Below are positions 17,655 through 26,152 of a stretch of 64,000 bases of DNA, one piece after another (positions within the stretch are counted from its first letter, which is position 1; each line of letters opens with the position of its first letter). The position numbers and the translations under genes were made by a program. The stretch covers positions 10,292,001 to 10,356,000 of the forward strand of contig NZ_CP034539.1 in assembly GCF_003963535.1 (NCBI RefSeq), read 5' to 3'. Under the pieces are notes generated by a model. It worked only from the letters and a program-made list of their open reading frames with translations. It was not told where the DNA came from and made no database searches. Source of the stretch: Streptomyces cyaneochromogenes (GTDB lineage: Bacteria; Actinomycetota; Actinomycetes; Streptomycetales; Streptomycetaceae).

Positions 17655-18160
17655 CTCGCCGCCCCCGCGTTCCGGCCGGTGGGGACCGACCGCTCCCTGA
17701 CCGCGCGGGCCAGCGGATCCACCGAGCGTTGTGCGCTGCGTCCGTACCAGAAGACCGCCGCGAAAGTGACGACGAGTTGGAGGACGCCCAAGGCCATGCC
17801 CAGACTCAGCTCTCCGGTGATCCTGGATCCCATCAGGCCGGGTGCGTAGCAGGACAGCACGACATACACCACGAAAGAGCCGAGCGCGGTGAGCGTGGAG
17901 ACCCGGCGGAGCAGGCGGTAGGCCGAGCGGAGGGCGGCGAGGCCGGTGTCGTGCCGATGAGTCTCCTGCGCGTCGGGCGCGTGCCAAGGGGCTTGCCGCC
18001 CGTACGACTCGTATCCCGGGGCGTCGTGCCCGTACGCCTCCGGCCACGGGCTCTGCCCGTACGTCTCGTGTCGAGAGGGGGTCCCATAGGGCTCGGGGTG
18101 CGGCAGCGGCCATCCCGTAGGGGCGGATGGTGGGTACCGGTTCTCGTCGGCGTATGTCAT
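17651..18160 (-). CDS. DUF485 domain membrane protein (YjcH-like)
   Basis: 169 residues. A Tyr/Pro/His-rich N-terminal half (residues 1-85) precedes a DUF485 core with LRSAYRLLRRVSTLTALGSF and two transmembrane helices (about 105-125 and 137-158). DUF485 proteins are small partners of ActP-type symporters. The ATG at 18160 has GGAAGG upstream. The long disordered N-terminal extension with repeated Y-G-H/P patterns is unusual beside the ~100-residue enterobacterial YjcH. Confidence 0.85.
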   Translation of the reverse strand: MTYADENRYPPSAPTGWPLPHPEPYGTPSRHETYGQSPWPEAYGHDAPGYESYGRQAPWHAPDAQETHRHDTGLAALRSAYRLLRRVSTLTALGSFVVYVVLSCYAPGLMGSRITGELSLGMALGVLQLVVTFAAVFWYGRSAQRSVDPLARAVRERSVPTGRNAGAAR

Positions 18161-18305
18161 CGCCTGGCCTTCCACTACGGCTCGGATCCGCGGGGTGAAC
18201 GAGGAAGAATGGTTCAGGCGGCGCACCATACCGACTGGTTGGGATGTCCGTAAGTCTGCCGTGGGTCACGTTTAGGGGTTGATGTGGTCGCGGGGTGGGC
18301 TGGCG

Positions 18306-18319
18306 TGTGATTCATCACA
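18306..18319. promoter_or_regulatory. TGTGA-N4-TCACA palindrome upstream of the catalase-like gene
   Basis: A perfect 14-bp palindrome 77 bases before the catalase-like start. It resembles a Crp/Fnr-family half-site pair but with a 4-base rather than the usual 6-base centre. The AT-rich CAATTTAATTG stretch just downstream suggests promoter DNA. The cognate regulator is unknown. Confidence 0.4.
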
Positions 18320-18395
18320 GCAGGTTATGTTGTGCGCAATTTAATTGCTGGCTAGGTTTTGGGTGGCAATGGCACTGTCACAGAGAGGCAGCACC

Positions 18396-19508
18396 ATGGA
18401 TCCCGTCCGCTATGAGGATTACCGCCCCGTCGAACGTCCCTCCTATCAAGCGGAGTTGGACGCGGTGGTCGCACAGGTGGCGCAGCGCACAGGCGCCTCG
18501 GTCGAGCGTGAGGCAGTCGGCCGCGCCGTCCGCACCGCCCACGGAAAGACGTACGGACTCCTCAAGGCAACCGTCACGGTCGGTGACAACAGGGGCTTCC
18601 ACGGGCAGGGAATCTTCGCCCGGCCCACTGTGTACGACGCAGTCGTCCGCTACTCCAACGGTCTGGGCCACCAGCGTCCCGACCACCAGCTGGGCGCGGC
18701 GTGCGGGATGGGTATCAAGTTGTTCGGGGTCCCTGGCCGGTCACTGCTGGCCGATGAACCGGACACCGGTACCTTCGACCTCAACCTGATCAACAATGAC
18801 GTCTTCTTCGCGAACACCGCCTACGACTACATGGTCGTCGAGGAGTTGTTCGCGGAGCTGCCCGAAGGCCTGGCGAACCCCGCCCGCCGCAAGACCTGGA
18901 TGGCGGAGTTCCTGACCCGCCGGGGCACGCTCACCGATCCCGACGGCTGGCTGTGGGACGAACTGTTCGCCATGCTCTCGTTCACCACCGTCCCGCGCAG
19001 GAACCTGCTGTCGTACACGTACAACAGCATGGGTGCCTTCCGATACGGCGACCACATCGCCAAGATCCGCACCGTGCCGACGGCCGAGTCCCTGGCGGCC
19101 CTCACTCACCAGATCGTGGACGTGCGCGCGGACAACGAGGCGTTCCGCCGGACGCTGGTTGCCGAGGCCACGGAGCGCGACCATTCCTTCGAGCTCCAGG
19201 TGCAGCTCAACACCGATCTGGCGCGCATGCCGGTGGACAACACCTCCGTGAAGTGGCCCGAAGAGTTGTCCCCCTGGGTGACCGTCGCCCGTGTGGACCT
19301 CCCGCGTCAGGACATCGGCGGGGAGGACAACGTGGAGGCCGCCGACGCCACGTCGATCACACCGTGGCGCTCCCGAGAGGAGCACCGGCCGATCGGCGAG
19401 ATCCAGCGGGTGCGGCAGGAGGTGTACCGGCGCTCGTCCATCGAGCGGCACCGCCTCAACGGACAACAGCGGCGCGAGCCGGTCAGCAGCGCGCAACTGC
19501 TCGGCTGA
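18396..19508 (+). CDS. Catalase-fold family protein
   Basis: 370 residues with catalase-like organisation but shorter than true catalases (about 480). RTAHGKTYGLLKATVTV aligns with the catalase VVHAKG region, followed by GQGIFARPTVYDAVVRYSNG and GMGIKLFGV; NLLSYTYNSMGAFRYGDHIA occupies the position of the conserved Y/F-rich heme-pocket segment. Such catalase-related proteins include peroxidases and hydroperoxide-transforming enzymes; activity is not certain. The ATG at 18396 sits behind GAGAGGCAG. It is divergent from the DUF485-symporter unit, and the palindrome at 18306-18319 lies between them. Confidence 0.8.
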   Translation: MDPVRYEDYRPVERPSYQAELDAVVAQVAQRTGASVEREAVGRAVRTAHGKTYGLLKATVTVGDNRGFHGQGIFARPTVYDAVVRYSNGLGHQRPDHQLGAACGMGIKLFGVPGRSLLADEPDTGTFDLNLINNDVFFANTAYDYMVVEELFAELPEGLANPARRKTWMAEFLTRRGTLTDPDGWLWDELFAMLSFTTVPRRNLLSYTYNSMGAFRYGDHIAKIRTVPTAESLAALTHQIVDVRADNEAFRRTLVAEATERDHSFELQVQLNTDLARMPVDNTSVKWPEELSPWVTVARVDLPRQDIGGEDNVEAADATSITPWRSREEHRPIGEIQRVRQEVYRRSSIERHRLNGQQRREPVSSAQLLG

Positions 19509-19591
19509 GCCGGCCAACGGGGGCTGCCCCTATGTCCCTGGTCAAGGGAAAGGGGAGTGCGTTGGGGAGGCGATCCGGGCAGCATGGCGGG

Positions 19592-20077
19592 GTGAGCGAC
19601 CTTCTGTGGGATGACGTGAAGTGCTTCTTCGACCTGGACTTGATGGGGTCGCTGCCGGACGTGCGTGTCCCGAATGCCTCGGTGGAGGACTGGCAGGCGG
19701 TCCTCGACCTTGTCGCGGAGAAGGGCTGGAAGTGCCAGTACTCCGAGGGAGAGAGGGTGCTTCCGGTGCCCCGGGCGAAGGCCGTGCTGTCCCGTGCGGC
19801 CGATGCCGAGTGCCCGGACTTGCGGGTCTGGCCGACGGCTGATGTGTTGGCGATCTTCCGTTTCCAGGCAGAGGACGAAGTCGACTTCGACGTCGATCTG
19901 CGGGAGTTGCAGGGCCAGGACCGACTTGATGTGCTCTGCGGCTTCTTTCGGGAGATCGGGCGGCTGTTGGGCAAGCCGGTCCTCATGGACCCGGAAGGCG
20001 AGTACGGCCATCCGGTGCTCGGCTTCGACGTCGAGGCTGATCGAGTCGTCGTCCTTGCAGACCCGCAGGTCAGATGA
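19592..20077 (+). CDS. Hypothetical protein
   Basis: 161 residues from GTG at 19592 (VSDLLWDDVKCFFD start); an in-frame ATG at 19532 would add an unlikely basic leader. Acidic, no signal peptide or membrane helix. Motifs such as DLDLMGSLPDVRVPNASVED and FDVDLRELQGQDRLDVLCGF suggest a compact alpha/beta protein of the kind found beside toxin-immunity or SMI1-type genes, but I do not recognise a family. Confidence 0.7.
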   Translation: MSDLLWDDVKCFFDLDLMGSLPDVRVPNASVEDWQAVLDLVAEKGWKCQYSEGERVLPVPRAKAVLSRAADAECPDLRVWPTADVLAIFRFQAEDEVDFDVDLRELQGQDRLDVLCGFFREIGRLLGKPVLMDPEGEYGHPVLGFDVEADRVVVLADPQVR

Positions 20078-20248
20078 CTGGGGCTGACGGCCGCGGTTCG
20101 CAGAAGGTTCCGTCACGGAGCATCGCGAACAGGACGTCGGTAGCACTGCCTGGCGCTCCGGTGTGGTCGAAGGCCACGTCAGTCTCTTTGCTCCGCCTCC
20201 TTGCCCCGTAATCCGCACCGGAGTTGGCAGGGACACTACGATCGGGGA

Positions 20249-20644
20249 GTGACGATCAAGTACGAGTGGCGGGGCGACTTCGGCAACGCCGCCCTCAATG
20301 CGCTCCATGCTGACGGCTTTGGCCATCCGGTCGCTCGGACGGACTGGCGAGCACGACTCGAGCGCCACAGCCTCGGCTGGGTCTGCGCGTGGGAAGACGG
20401 CTCTCTGGTCGGCTTTGTCAACGTTGTCTGGGACGGAGGAGTTCATGCTTTCGTCCTGGACACGGTGGTTGCCCGGCGTTGCCAGGGAAGGGGAGTTGGT
20501 GCCGCGCTGGTCGCAACGGCAGCCGATGAAGCGCGTGCCGCGCAGTGCGAATGGCTTCACGTCGACTTCGAGGAGCACCTGCGCCCGTTCTATTTCGATG
20601 CCTGTGGCTTCAGCGAGACGACGGCCGGCCTGATTGCTCTGTAA
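20249..20644 (+). CDS. GNAT family N-acetyltransferase
   Basis: 131 residues. The acetyl-CoA loop RRCQGRGVGAALV (R/QxxGxG/A) at about residues 76-88, followed by the terminal GNAT strand/helix pair (HLRPFYFDACGFSETT), defines the family. GTG start at 20249 with GGGGAG upstream. Substrate unknown. It is convergent with the PLP enzyme gene. Confidence 0.85.
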   Translation: MTIKYEWRGDFGNAALNALHADGFGHPVARTDWRARLERHSLGWVCAWEDGSLVGFVNVVWDGGVHAFVLDTVVARRCQGRGVGAALVATAADEARAAQCEWLHVDFEEHLRPFYFDACGFSETTAGLIAL

Positions 20645-20734
20645 TGCCGTGGGTCGAGCCCTTGGGCGGGACGCTTCGGGCCAGAGGCGGTATCAGGACG
20701 CCCTGCCGTGGTCGCTTGCCCGGCCTCGTTCACG

Positions 20735-21751
20735 TCAGGGGCGAGTGAGGGGAGCCGCGCCGACCCAGCGGTGGTAGGCGTCCACGTCGACGTTGCTGCC
20801 GCACACGATCGTGACGACGTGTCGGCCGGCGAAGCGGTCACGGTCTTCGAGGATTGCGGCGATGCCGAGCGCGGCCGACGGTTCGACGACGAGGCCCGCG
20901 TGGTCGAGGAGCATCCGCATACCGGCGATGATCGACGCCTCCTGGACCAGGACGGCGTCGTCGGCGACCAGGAGCAGGTCGTCCAGGACGGCGGGGATGG
21001 GACGTCGGCCGGCGACGCCGTCGGCGATGGTGTTGGTCGAGTCGGTGGTGACGACACGTCGCCTGCGGAACGAGTGCGTCAGCGCCGGTGCGCCCAGTGG
21101 CTGGACGCAGATCACCTCGACTTCGGGTGCCAAGGCCTTCACGACATGACCCACGCCGGTGGCCAGCGCTCCGCCGCCGAGAGCAATCAGGACGGTGTCG
21201 AAGGACGGCGCGGTGTCCATCAGTTCCAGGCCGATGGTCGCCGCGCCCTCGCAGGTCTCGATGTCCAGGCTGTCCTCGACCAGCCGGATGCCGTCGTGCC
21301 GTGCGATGGCCGCCGCCCGCTCGCGCGCCATCTCGTGGTCGCCGTCCACCAGCTCCAACCCGGCGCCCAATGCACGGATGCGATCAAGCTTGGCCCGAGT
21401 CGCGAAGCGGGATGCCACGACGGTGACGTCGAGCTCCCGGCCCCGACCGGACCACGCGAGGGCTTGGCCAAGGTTGCCCGCGCTCGCGCACACCACGGCT
21501 CGCGAGGCATTGTCGGCCAGCAGGCTCGCGACTACCTCGGTGCCGCGGGCCTTGAAGCTGCGGACCGGGTTCGCTGTTTCGAGCTTGATGCTCACTGCGC
21601 ACCCGAGGCCGGGTTCCAGCGCCTCGCAGCGGTACAGCGGAGTGTCGAGGAAGATCGGATCGATCACCCGGCGAGCCGCCCGGATGCGCGCAGTATCGAG
21701 ACGTGTCCCCAGCACGACACAGCAGCGTAGCGCCACCGGCGCTGGCCGCAT
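20735..21751 (-). CDS. PLP-dependent threonine/serine dehydratase-like enzyme
   Basis: 338 residues from ATG at 21751; GTG at 21715 (326 residues) is an equally possible start. Fold-type II features: NPVRSFKARG with the Schiff-base Lys (near residue 66), SAGNLGQALAWSG, and the phosphate-binding glycine loop ALGGGALATGVG. Family reaction: beta-elimination or racemisation of hydroxy amino acids. No regulatory ACT domain, so it resembles biodegradative threonine dehydratases or serine racemases rather than IlvA. Confidence 0.85.
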   Translation of the reverse strand: MRPAPVALRCCVVLGTRLDTARIRAARRVIDPIFLDTPLYRCEALEPGLGCAVSIKLETANPVRSFKARGTEVVASLLADNASRAVVCASAGNLGQALAWSGRGRELDVTVVASRFATRAKLDRIRALGAGLELVDGDHEMARERAAAIARHDGIRLVEDSLDIETCEGAATIGLELMDTAPSFDTVLIALGGGALATGVGHVVKALAPEVEVICVQPLGAPALTHSFRRRRVVTTDSTNTIADGVAGRRPIPAVLDDLLLVADDAVLVQEASIIAGMRMLLDHAGLVVEPSAALGIAAILEDRDRFAGRHVVTIVCGSNVDVDAYHRWVGAAPLTRP

Positions 21752-21857
21752 GAGCAACTGCCAGGAGTCGCAGGTCGGTTGAGGTGGATCACGCTGCTGC
21801 GGGTTCCACGGGATGTTGGACGAGGTGACCGTTCTCGAAGCGGGCGTCGGCCGGTTG

Positions 21858-22475
21858 TCAGAGGCCGGCGAGCAGGCTGCCGAGCGGGGTGGGCACGCGG
21901 TCGAGGTCGAGGGCCTCGACGAGGACGCGACCATAGTGGATCTTGCGCCCCTTCTTCGTGCCGAGGAAGCGCCGCAACTGCTGCTGTGCGGTGCGCCCTT
22001 GCTGTGCGGGCTGGGACTGGAAGGTCCGCAGGGCGCGCAGGTCGCCCTCCGCTCGCACGAGATCCTCCACCTGGCCCGTGCCCAGGGCGCGGATGAGCTC
22101 GTCCTCCAGGTCCGCCGCGCAGACGAAGAACGTCGGCTGGGTGGCACCGGCCTGCTCCAAGGCGCGGGTGTAGTAGGGCCGTTCTCTTTCGTCGCAGAGC
22201 CCCGTGAGGCGCAGGCCCAGGCCGGGTGGACCGAGGAGACGGGCGTAGCGCCCGACGTTCATGGCACCGCCCATGGTCAGGACGCAGATTCCCTCGGCCT
22301 CCAGATCCCGGCCGCGTCGCTCGGCCAGCGCGTTGACCGCCGCCACGTCGCTCGGCCCTTCGAGCAGGACGACCGCCCGCACGGGCAGCCGCGCGGCCAG
22401 TTCGCGTGCACGGTCGTCGGGGCCGCCGGCCGCCCACGCGGTGACCGCCTCCCGGAACGCCCCAATGTCAACCAT
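21858..22475 (-). CDS. Stand-alone OLD-like TOPRIM domain protein
   Basis: 205 residues. VVLLEGPSDVAAVNALAERR (about 27-46) is the TOPRIM glutamate motif of the OLD-family type (EGPSD), followed by VLTMGGAMNVGRY and LTGLCDERERPYYTRAL supplying the acidic motif. No ABC ATPase half is fused or adjacent, unlike classical OLD nucleases. The C-terminus is basic (RRFLGTKKGRKIHYGRVL). Plausible role: nucleic-acid cleavage or nucleotidyl transfer; a defence role is only inference. ATG at 22475, GGAG 9 bases upstream. Confidence 0.75.
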   Translation of the reverse strand: MVDIGAFREAVTAWAAGGPDDRARELAARLPVRAVVLLEGPSDVAAVNALAERRGRDLEAEGICVLTMGGAMNVGRYARLLGPPGLGLRLTGLCDERERPYYTRALEQAGATQPTFFVCAADLEDELIRALGTGQVEDLVRAEGDLRALRTFQSQPAQQGRTAQQQLRRFLGTKKGRKIHYGRVLVEALDLDRVPTPLGSLLAGL

Positions 22476-22550
22476 GAGAGGAGTCTCCGCCAGCTCCCGA
22501 TCCCCACGCCAGGGAATTTCCCCCGCGGTGCCTCTCATCCCGACCCGGCT

Positions 22551-23276
22551 CTACCCCTCTCCCCGCGCGCTGAAGCGGGCTTGCCACAGATCGCGCAGGA
22601 GGGCGATCTCCGCCATGTGGTGGATGAATTCGAGGTTGGCGCCCCACAGCACATCGATGTACGACTCGTCGGGGTTGGAGCCGTACGGGTACTGGGAGAA
22701 GCCGACGGTGTCGAGCTGCGCGTCGGTCACGGTGCCGACGCTGTCGCGCCAGCGGTCGATCAGCGCCCAGAAGCGCTCGAGTGCCAAGGTGGCGCTGGGG
22801 GTGAAGTCGACCAGCAGTTTCGGCTCGTGTCGCCGTTCGCCGAAGGTCCATTCCCATTCGCCCGCGAACCCGAAGTGCAGGTGTCCAAGCCGCCACGCGA
22901 TCGTCGTCACCGGGGTCACCTCGGGCTCCGGTGGGCCGCTGTGGTTGAGGATTTCCTCGACCTTCTCGACGCTCACGCTCCAGTCGTCGGCGATCTTGGC
23001 AACCGACATGCCACCGGCTGCCTGCCGGGCGACCTCGGCGTACTCGCCCGCCGGGATGTAGGGGGCGCCCTGGTCGAGCACCCAGTCGCCCGGTCCGAAC
23101 GCCCTGGGAGTCACCGCCTCGCCCCGGCGCCGGATCGACCAGCAATCGGGTACCGGCTCCCACAGATACTCCTCGTCGCTGAGCCCCGTCAGCCGTACCT
23201 GCGCTCTCTCCCTTGCGCAGTCGAACTGCTCGAGAAGCAAGCCCAAACGGTCGGCCCGCACCCGCTCAGTCTCCAT
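22551..23276 (-). CDS. DinB-like (DUF664/YfiT-type) four-helix protein
   Basis: 241 residues. The opening helix with ADRLGLLLEQFDCARERA, the metal-site histidines in TTIAWRLGHLHFG and LEFIHHMAEIALLRDLW, and WEPVPDCWSIR are typical of the DinB superfamily. Family members are metal-dependent enzymes acting with small thiols (bacillithiol or mycothiol). An insertion containing MSVAKIADDWSVSVEKVEEI resembles a small helix-turn-helix and is uncommon. It lies upstream of the TOPRIM gene on the same strand, 75 bases apart. Confidence 0.8.
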   Translation of the reverse strand: METERVRADRLGLLLEQFDCARERAQVRLTGLSDEEYLWEPVPDCWSIRRRGEAVTPRAFGPGDWVLDQGAPYIPAGEYAEVARQAAGGMSVAKIADDWSVSVEKVEEILNHSGPPEPEVTPVTTIAWRLGHLHFGFAGEWEWTFGERRHEPKLLVDFTPSATLALERFWALIDRWRDSVGTVTDAQLDTVGFSQYPYGSNPDESYIDVLWGANLEFIHHMAEIALLRDLWQARFSARGEG

Positions 23277-23439
23277 GCCCGGCTCCCCCTCGCGGTCACC
23301 AACCTCGCTCTGCTCAGCCGGAGGCTAGTGGCCGACTCCCATCAGCACCACAGAATTTGGAGGGGGCGGTCCGCACCGGTCTGCATCGGTCCGCAGTGGT
23401 CCGCCCACGGCATCGCCCGCACCGGAGCCTGTCCGCTCG

Positions 23440-23580
23440 TTCCCGTCGGCCAGTAGCGGGCGTTGCGGCCGTTGGCGGATCAACGCCAGGTCGACGGGAT
23501 CCAGTACCGGCTGCGGGCCGTCCGACCGGTGGGGCTGCTCCCGCACAGCGTTCAGCCTGGCACGCCGACGAAAGCGAGGT
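23440..23580 (+). pseudogene. IS5-family transposase N-terminal fragment
   Basis: SGRCGRWRINA, then in a shifted frame RQVDGIQYRLRA, parallels NGRCGRWRDHRQVVNGVLYR of the intact IS5 transposase at 62.6 kb. The region is short, frame-broken and lacks flanks. It fills much of the 332-base gap between the DinB start and the monooxygenase relic; nothing else is seen there. Confidence 0.45.
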
Positions 23581-23608
23581 GGCCTCGCCGAGTTGCCCCG
23601 GCCCGGAC

Positions 23609-24627
23609 CTACAGGCGGACGACGCGTCCGAGCACGTCGGACAGCGCGGACGCCGTCCCCTCAACGGTCAGCGGTGACAGCCGGGCGCTCAGGTAGCCGT
23701 CCGGGCGGATGAGAAGGGCGGTCGGCCCCTCGACGCCGTAGAGCCGCTCGAACTGCGCCGCACCATCTTGGAAGACGGGCAGGTGCCGGCCTTCGGTGTC
23801 GGTCTGTCCCCAGCCGGTGGGCCGTGCTCTGGGTCCGGGTGACGACGAACGCGGTCATGTTGTCGCCTGCCGGTCGGTGGACGGTGGCGGCGGATTCGCG
23901 GCACCCGGCCAGCGCCTCGGTCGAGTCGGCGTAGAGCACCAGGACGTGCCCGCGGTCGCGCAGCAGGTCGTACAGGCGCAGGGGCGTTGCGGCCACGGCG
24001 GCGGTGAGACCGTGGCAGTCGGGCGCGCGGTCACCGGGCCGCGGGCCGGATGATCCCGCGTCGCCGTTGCCCGGCACCGCACCGTCGGCCGCCACCAGGG
24101 CCACCAGGGGACTGCTCCGGTAGGCGACGAGCAACTGGGCCTCGCGCAGCATCACCGTCGTCATCTCGTCCGGATCGGCCGGGACGCCCTCGGTGGCATG
24201 CCTGACCGTGCGTCCCATCACCTCCTCGCCGACGGGGACGGCGTTCGGCGTCATAGCTGTCGAGCAGCCGCGGATGGGCACCGCTCTCCAGCGCGAGGGC
24301 CGGCTTCCAGGTGAGGTTGTAGGCGTCCTGAATGCCGGATTTCATGCCCTGGGTTCCGGTCGGCGGGTGGATGTGCGCGGCGGACCCGGCGACGAAGACC
24401 CGGCCGACGGAGTACCGGTCGACGAGGCGATGACTGATACGGAAGACCAACGTCCAGCGCTTGGCGGACACGGTGGTGGGCTGTGGGGAGAGCCGGTCGA
24501 GGACCGCCTGGATGTGCTCGACCCGGGGCGCGCGCCCACCCTCCAGCCCGTGGGCCACCGACGCGGAAGCCTCCTCGCCACTCGCCGACACTTCAGGGGG
24601 CACCAGCATCGACATGCGGTACCGGCG
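23609..24627 (-). pseudogene. FAD-dependent aromatic monooxygenase (PheA/TfdB type), broken
   Basis: Three frames together give the C-terminal two-thirds of a flavoprotein hydroxylase. They are: YRMSMLVPPE then SVGRVFVAGSAAHIHPPTGT (FAD-binding GD motif, Asp changed to Ser) and QGMKSGIQDAYNLTWKPAL; RTVRHATEGV, LRLYDLLRDRGHVLVLYADS; and GRHLPVFQDGAAQFERLYG, LLIRPDGYLSARLSPLTVEG. Frame changes occur near 24240 and 23830. The N-terminal FAD GxGxxG domain is gone, cut where the IS605-type remnant begins near 24630. Originally it probably hydroxylated a phenolic substrate. Confidence 0.75.
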
Positions 24628-24631
24628 ATCC

Positions 24632-24866
24632 CTGGGCAGCGGGACCGGTGGTCCATGTGGACCCCCGCAACACCTCGCGCCAGTGCTCGGAGTGCTGGCA
24701 CACCCACCGCTCGAACAGAGTGGACCAGGCACGGTTCGCATGCCGCTCCTGCGGAGCAGTCCTGCACGCGGACCACAACGGCTCGCGCAACATCGCCCAC
24801 CGCGGCGACGCTGCGTGGCAGCGGGGCGCAGTCAACCGCCCCAGTCACGTTAAGCACCACGCTTAG
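24632..24866 (+). pseudogene. IS200/IS605-family TnpB, C-terminal fragment
   Basis: The frame ending at 24866 carries VDPRNTSRQCSECWHTHRSN, RVDQARFACRSCGAVLHADH, NGSRNIAHRGDAA. This is the zinc-finger CxxC...CxxC plus the last RuvC Asp motif (ADxNxxxNI) of TnpB. The rest of TnpB and any TnpA are absent, so it cannot be an active RNA-guided nuclease. It abuts the truncated monooxygenase and ends just before the typical right-end hairpin. Confidence 0.75.
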
Positions 24867-24918
24867 CCTCCAGGACGTAGGCGGACCGTCGAAGCCATCG
24901 GCGATCACGACTTACAAG

Positions 24919-24938
24919 CCTCGGGCTTCAGCCCGAGG
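24919..24938. mobile_element. IS200/IS605-type right-end hairpin
   Basis: CCTCGGGC, loop TTCA, GCCCGAGG: a perfect 8-bp stem in the context AAG-CCTCGGGCTTCAGCCCGAGG-TGGTTGAC. A GC-rich subterminal hairpin close behind tnpB is the recognition structure of IS200/IS605 right ends, so the element boundary is probably within about 10 bases, near 24946. The left end is lost. Confidence 0.65.
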
Positions 24939-25012
24939 TGGTTGACCCTCTGCGCCGACCAGCTCCTGGCTGTCTCGCAGTAACGGCGCGTCCAGCACAA
25001 CGGAGTTGGTCG

Positions 25013-25903
25013 TCAGCGCATCCAGGCTCGGGTGCCGAAGGAGGCGCACGCCCGTGAGGCCACGAGGGAGGCGGCGTGCAGCGCTTGGACGAAGCCCTGT
25101 GCGGTCAGCTGCCGCTGGGCGGCGAGGTGATAGGTGAGGGCTCCATGCAGGATGTCCCCGGCGCCGAGTGTGTCCGCCACCGCCACGGTGGGCACCTCGA
25201 CCGTCCCGCTGCCGCCGGGGCCTGCCCACACGATGGGCTGTCCTCCTCGGGTGATGGCGGTCCAGGTGACCCCTTGCTGTTGGAGAAAGCGCAGGGTGTC
25301 GGAGGGGGTGCGGGTGTCGGGCGGGTGGAAGTCGGCGGAGCAGACCGCTACGTCGATCGCCGGCAGCAGGTTCTGTGTGCCCGGCTTCCAGCTGCCGGCG
25401 TCGAGGACGGTGAGGCGGCCGGCGGCACGGGCGGTGAGGGCGGTAGCCGTGGCCAGGTCCATGTGGTGGCCGTCGAGCTGGACGATGTCACAGGCTGCCA
25501 CCAGCGCGTCGAGATCGTCGGGCGGGGCGAGCCGGTGTCCGGCGGCGTTGGTCGAGGCGACGGCGCGTTGTCCGCTGGAGGCGGTGACCATGATGGAGGA
25601 GACAGCGGGCGGGTCGGCCGAGTGGGGCGCCAGGTCCGACACGCTCACACCCGCCCGGTCCAGGTCGGCCGTGACCGCGAGTGCGAGCGGGTGGGAGCCG
25701 ATGGCGGTGAGCAGTCTGGCCGCGCCGCCCAGGTGGGCGAAGGTCACGGCCGCGTTCGCCGCCGGGCCTCCGGCGGCCACGGTCTGCTCGCGGGCTGTGA
25801 GTTTCTCGTCGGGAGCCGGGACGTGGTCGACGAGCTGGATGACATCCAGCGTGCACAGGCCGACGAACAGCCCTGCAGGTCGTCTGGTCGTTCGAGTCTC
25901 CAT
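25013..25903 (-). CDS. PfkB-family carbohydrate kinase
   Basis: 296 residues. The ribokinase fold is marked by FVGLCTLDVIQLVDHVP at the start, AAGGPAANAAVTFAHLGG (substrate lid, PfkB signature 1 region) near 43, and VADTLGAGDILHGALTYHL (signature 2, catalytic Asp in DTLGAGD) near 237. Reaction: ATP-dependent phosphorylation of a sugar or nucleoside; the substrate is not predictable. ATG at 25903 with GGGAGG 10 bases upstream. Confidence 0.88.
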   Translation of the reverse strand: METRTTRRPAGLFVGLCTLDVIQLVDHVPAPDEKLTAREQTVAAGGPAANAAVTFAHLGGAARLLTAIGSHPLALAVTADLDRAGVSVSDLAPHSADPPAVSSIMVTASSGQRAVASTNAAGHRLAPPDDLDALVAACDIVQLDGHHMDLATATALTARAAGRLTVLDAGSWKPGTQNLLPAIDVAVCSADFHPPDTRTPSDTLRFLQQQGVTWTAITRGGQPIVWAGPGGSGTVEVPTVAVADTLGAGDILHGALTYHLAAQRQLTAQGFVQALHAASLVASRACASFGTRAWMR

Positions 25904-26152
25904 TCAGGTGCACCTCCCGTCAGCCCGGCGCCAGCATGCGGCCGACACCCTGGTCTCGCCCCACTCGACCCCCGCCCGGGGCGGCGGCGCGGACCCGCTG
26001 ATCCGAGATCACCGCGGCCGGTTCCTGCAACTCTGCCCCGTGCCGCCGTGGGCCACCCCTTTTGCCGGCGCGTGGGTCCGTCGGCGGAGCAGGCTGTAGA
26101 GGGGCAGGGCCGTCGCTCCCGGTTGTCAGTGTCGGGTGGAAAACTGCCCGGC

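Noticed and set aside
20078..20248. Possible transposase tail on the minus strand (ATDVLFAMLRDGTFCE)
   Set aside because: The peptide vaguely recalls IS transposase C-termini, but I could not tie it to a family and it is too short to call.
24632..24866. Active TnpB RNA-guided nuclease
   Set aside because: Only the zinc-finger and last RuvC segment remain; the first two RuvC motifs and the N-terminus are missing.
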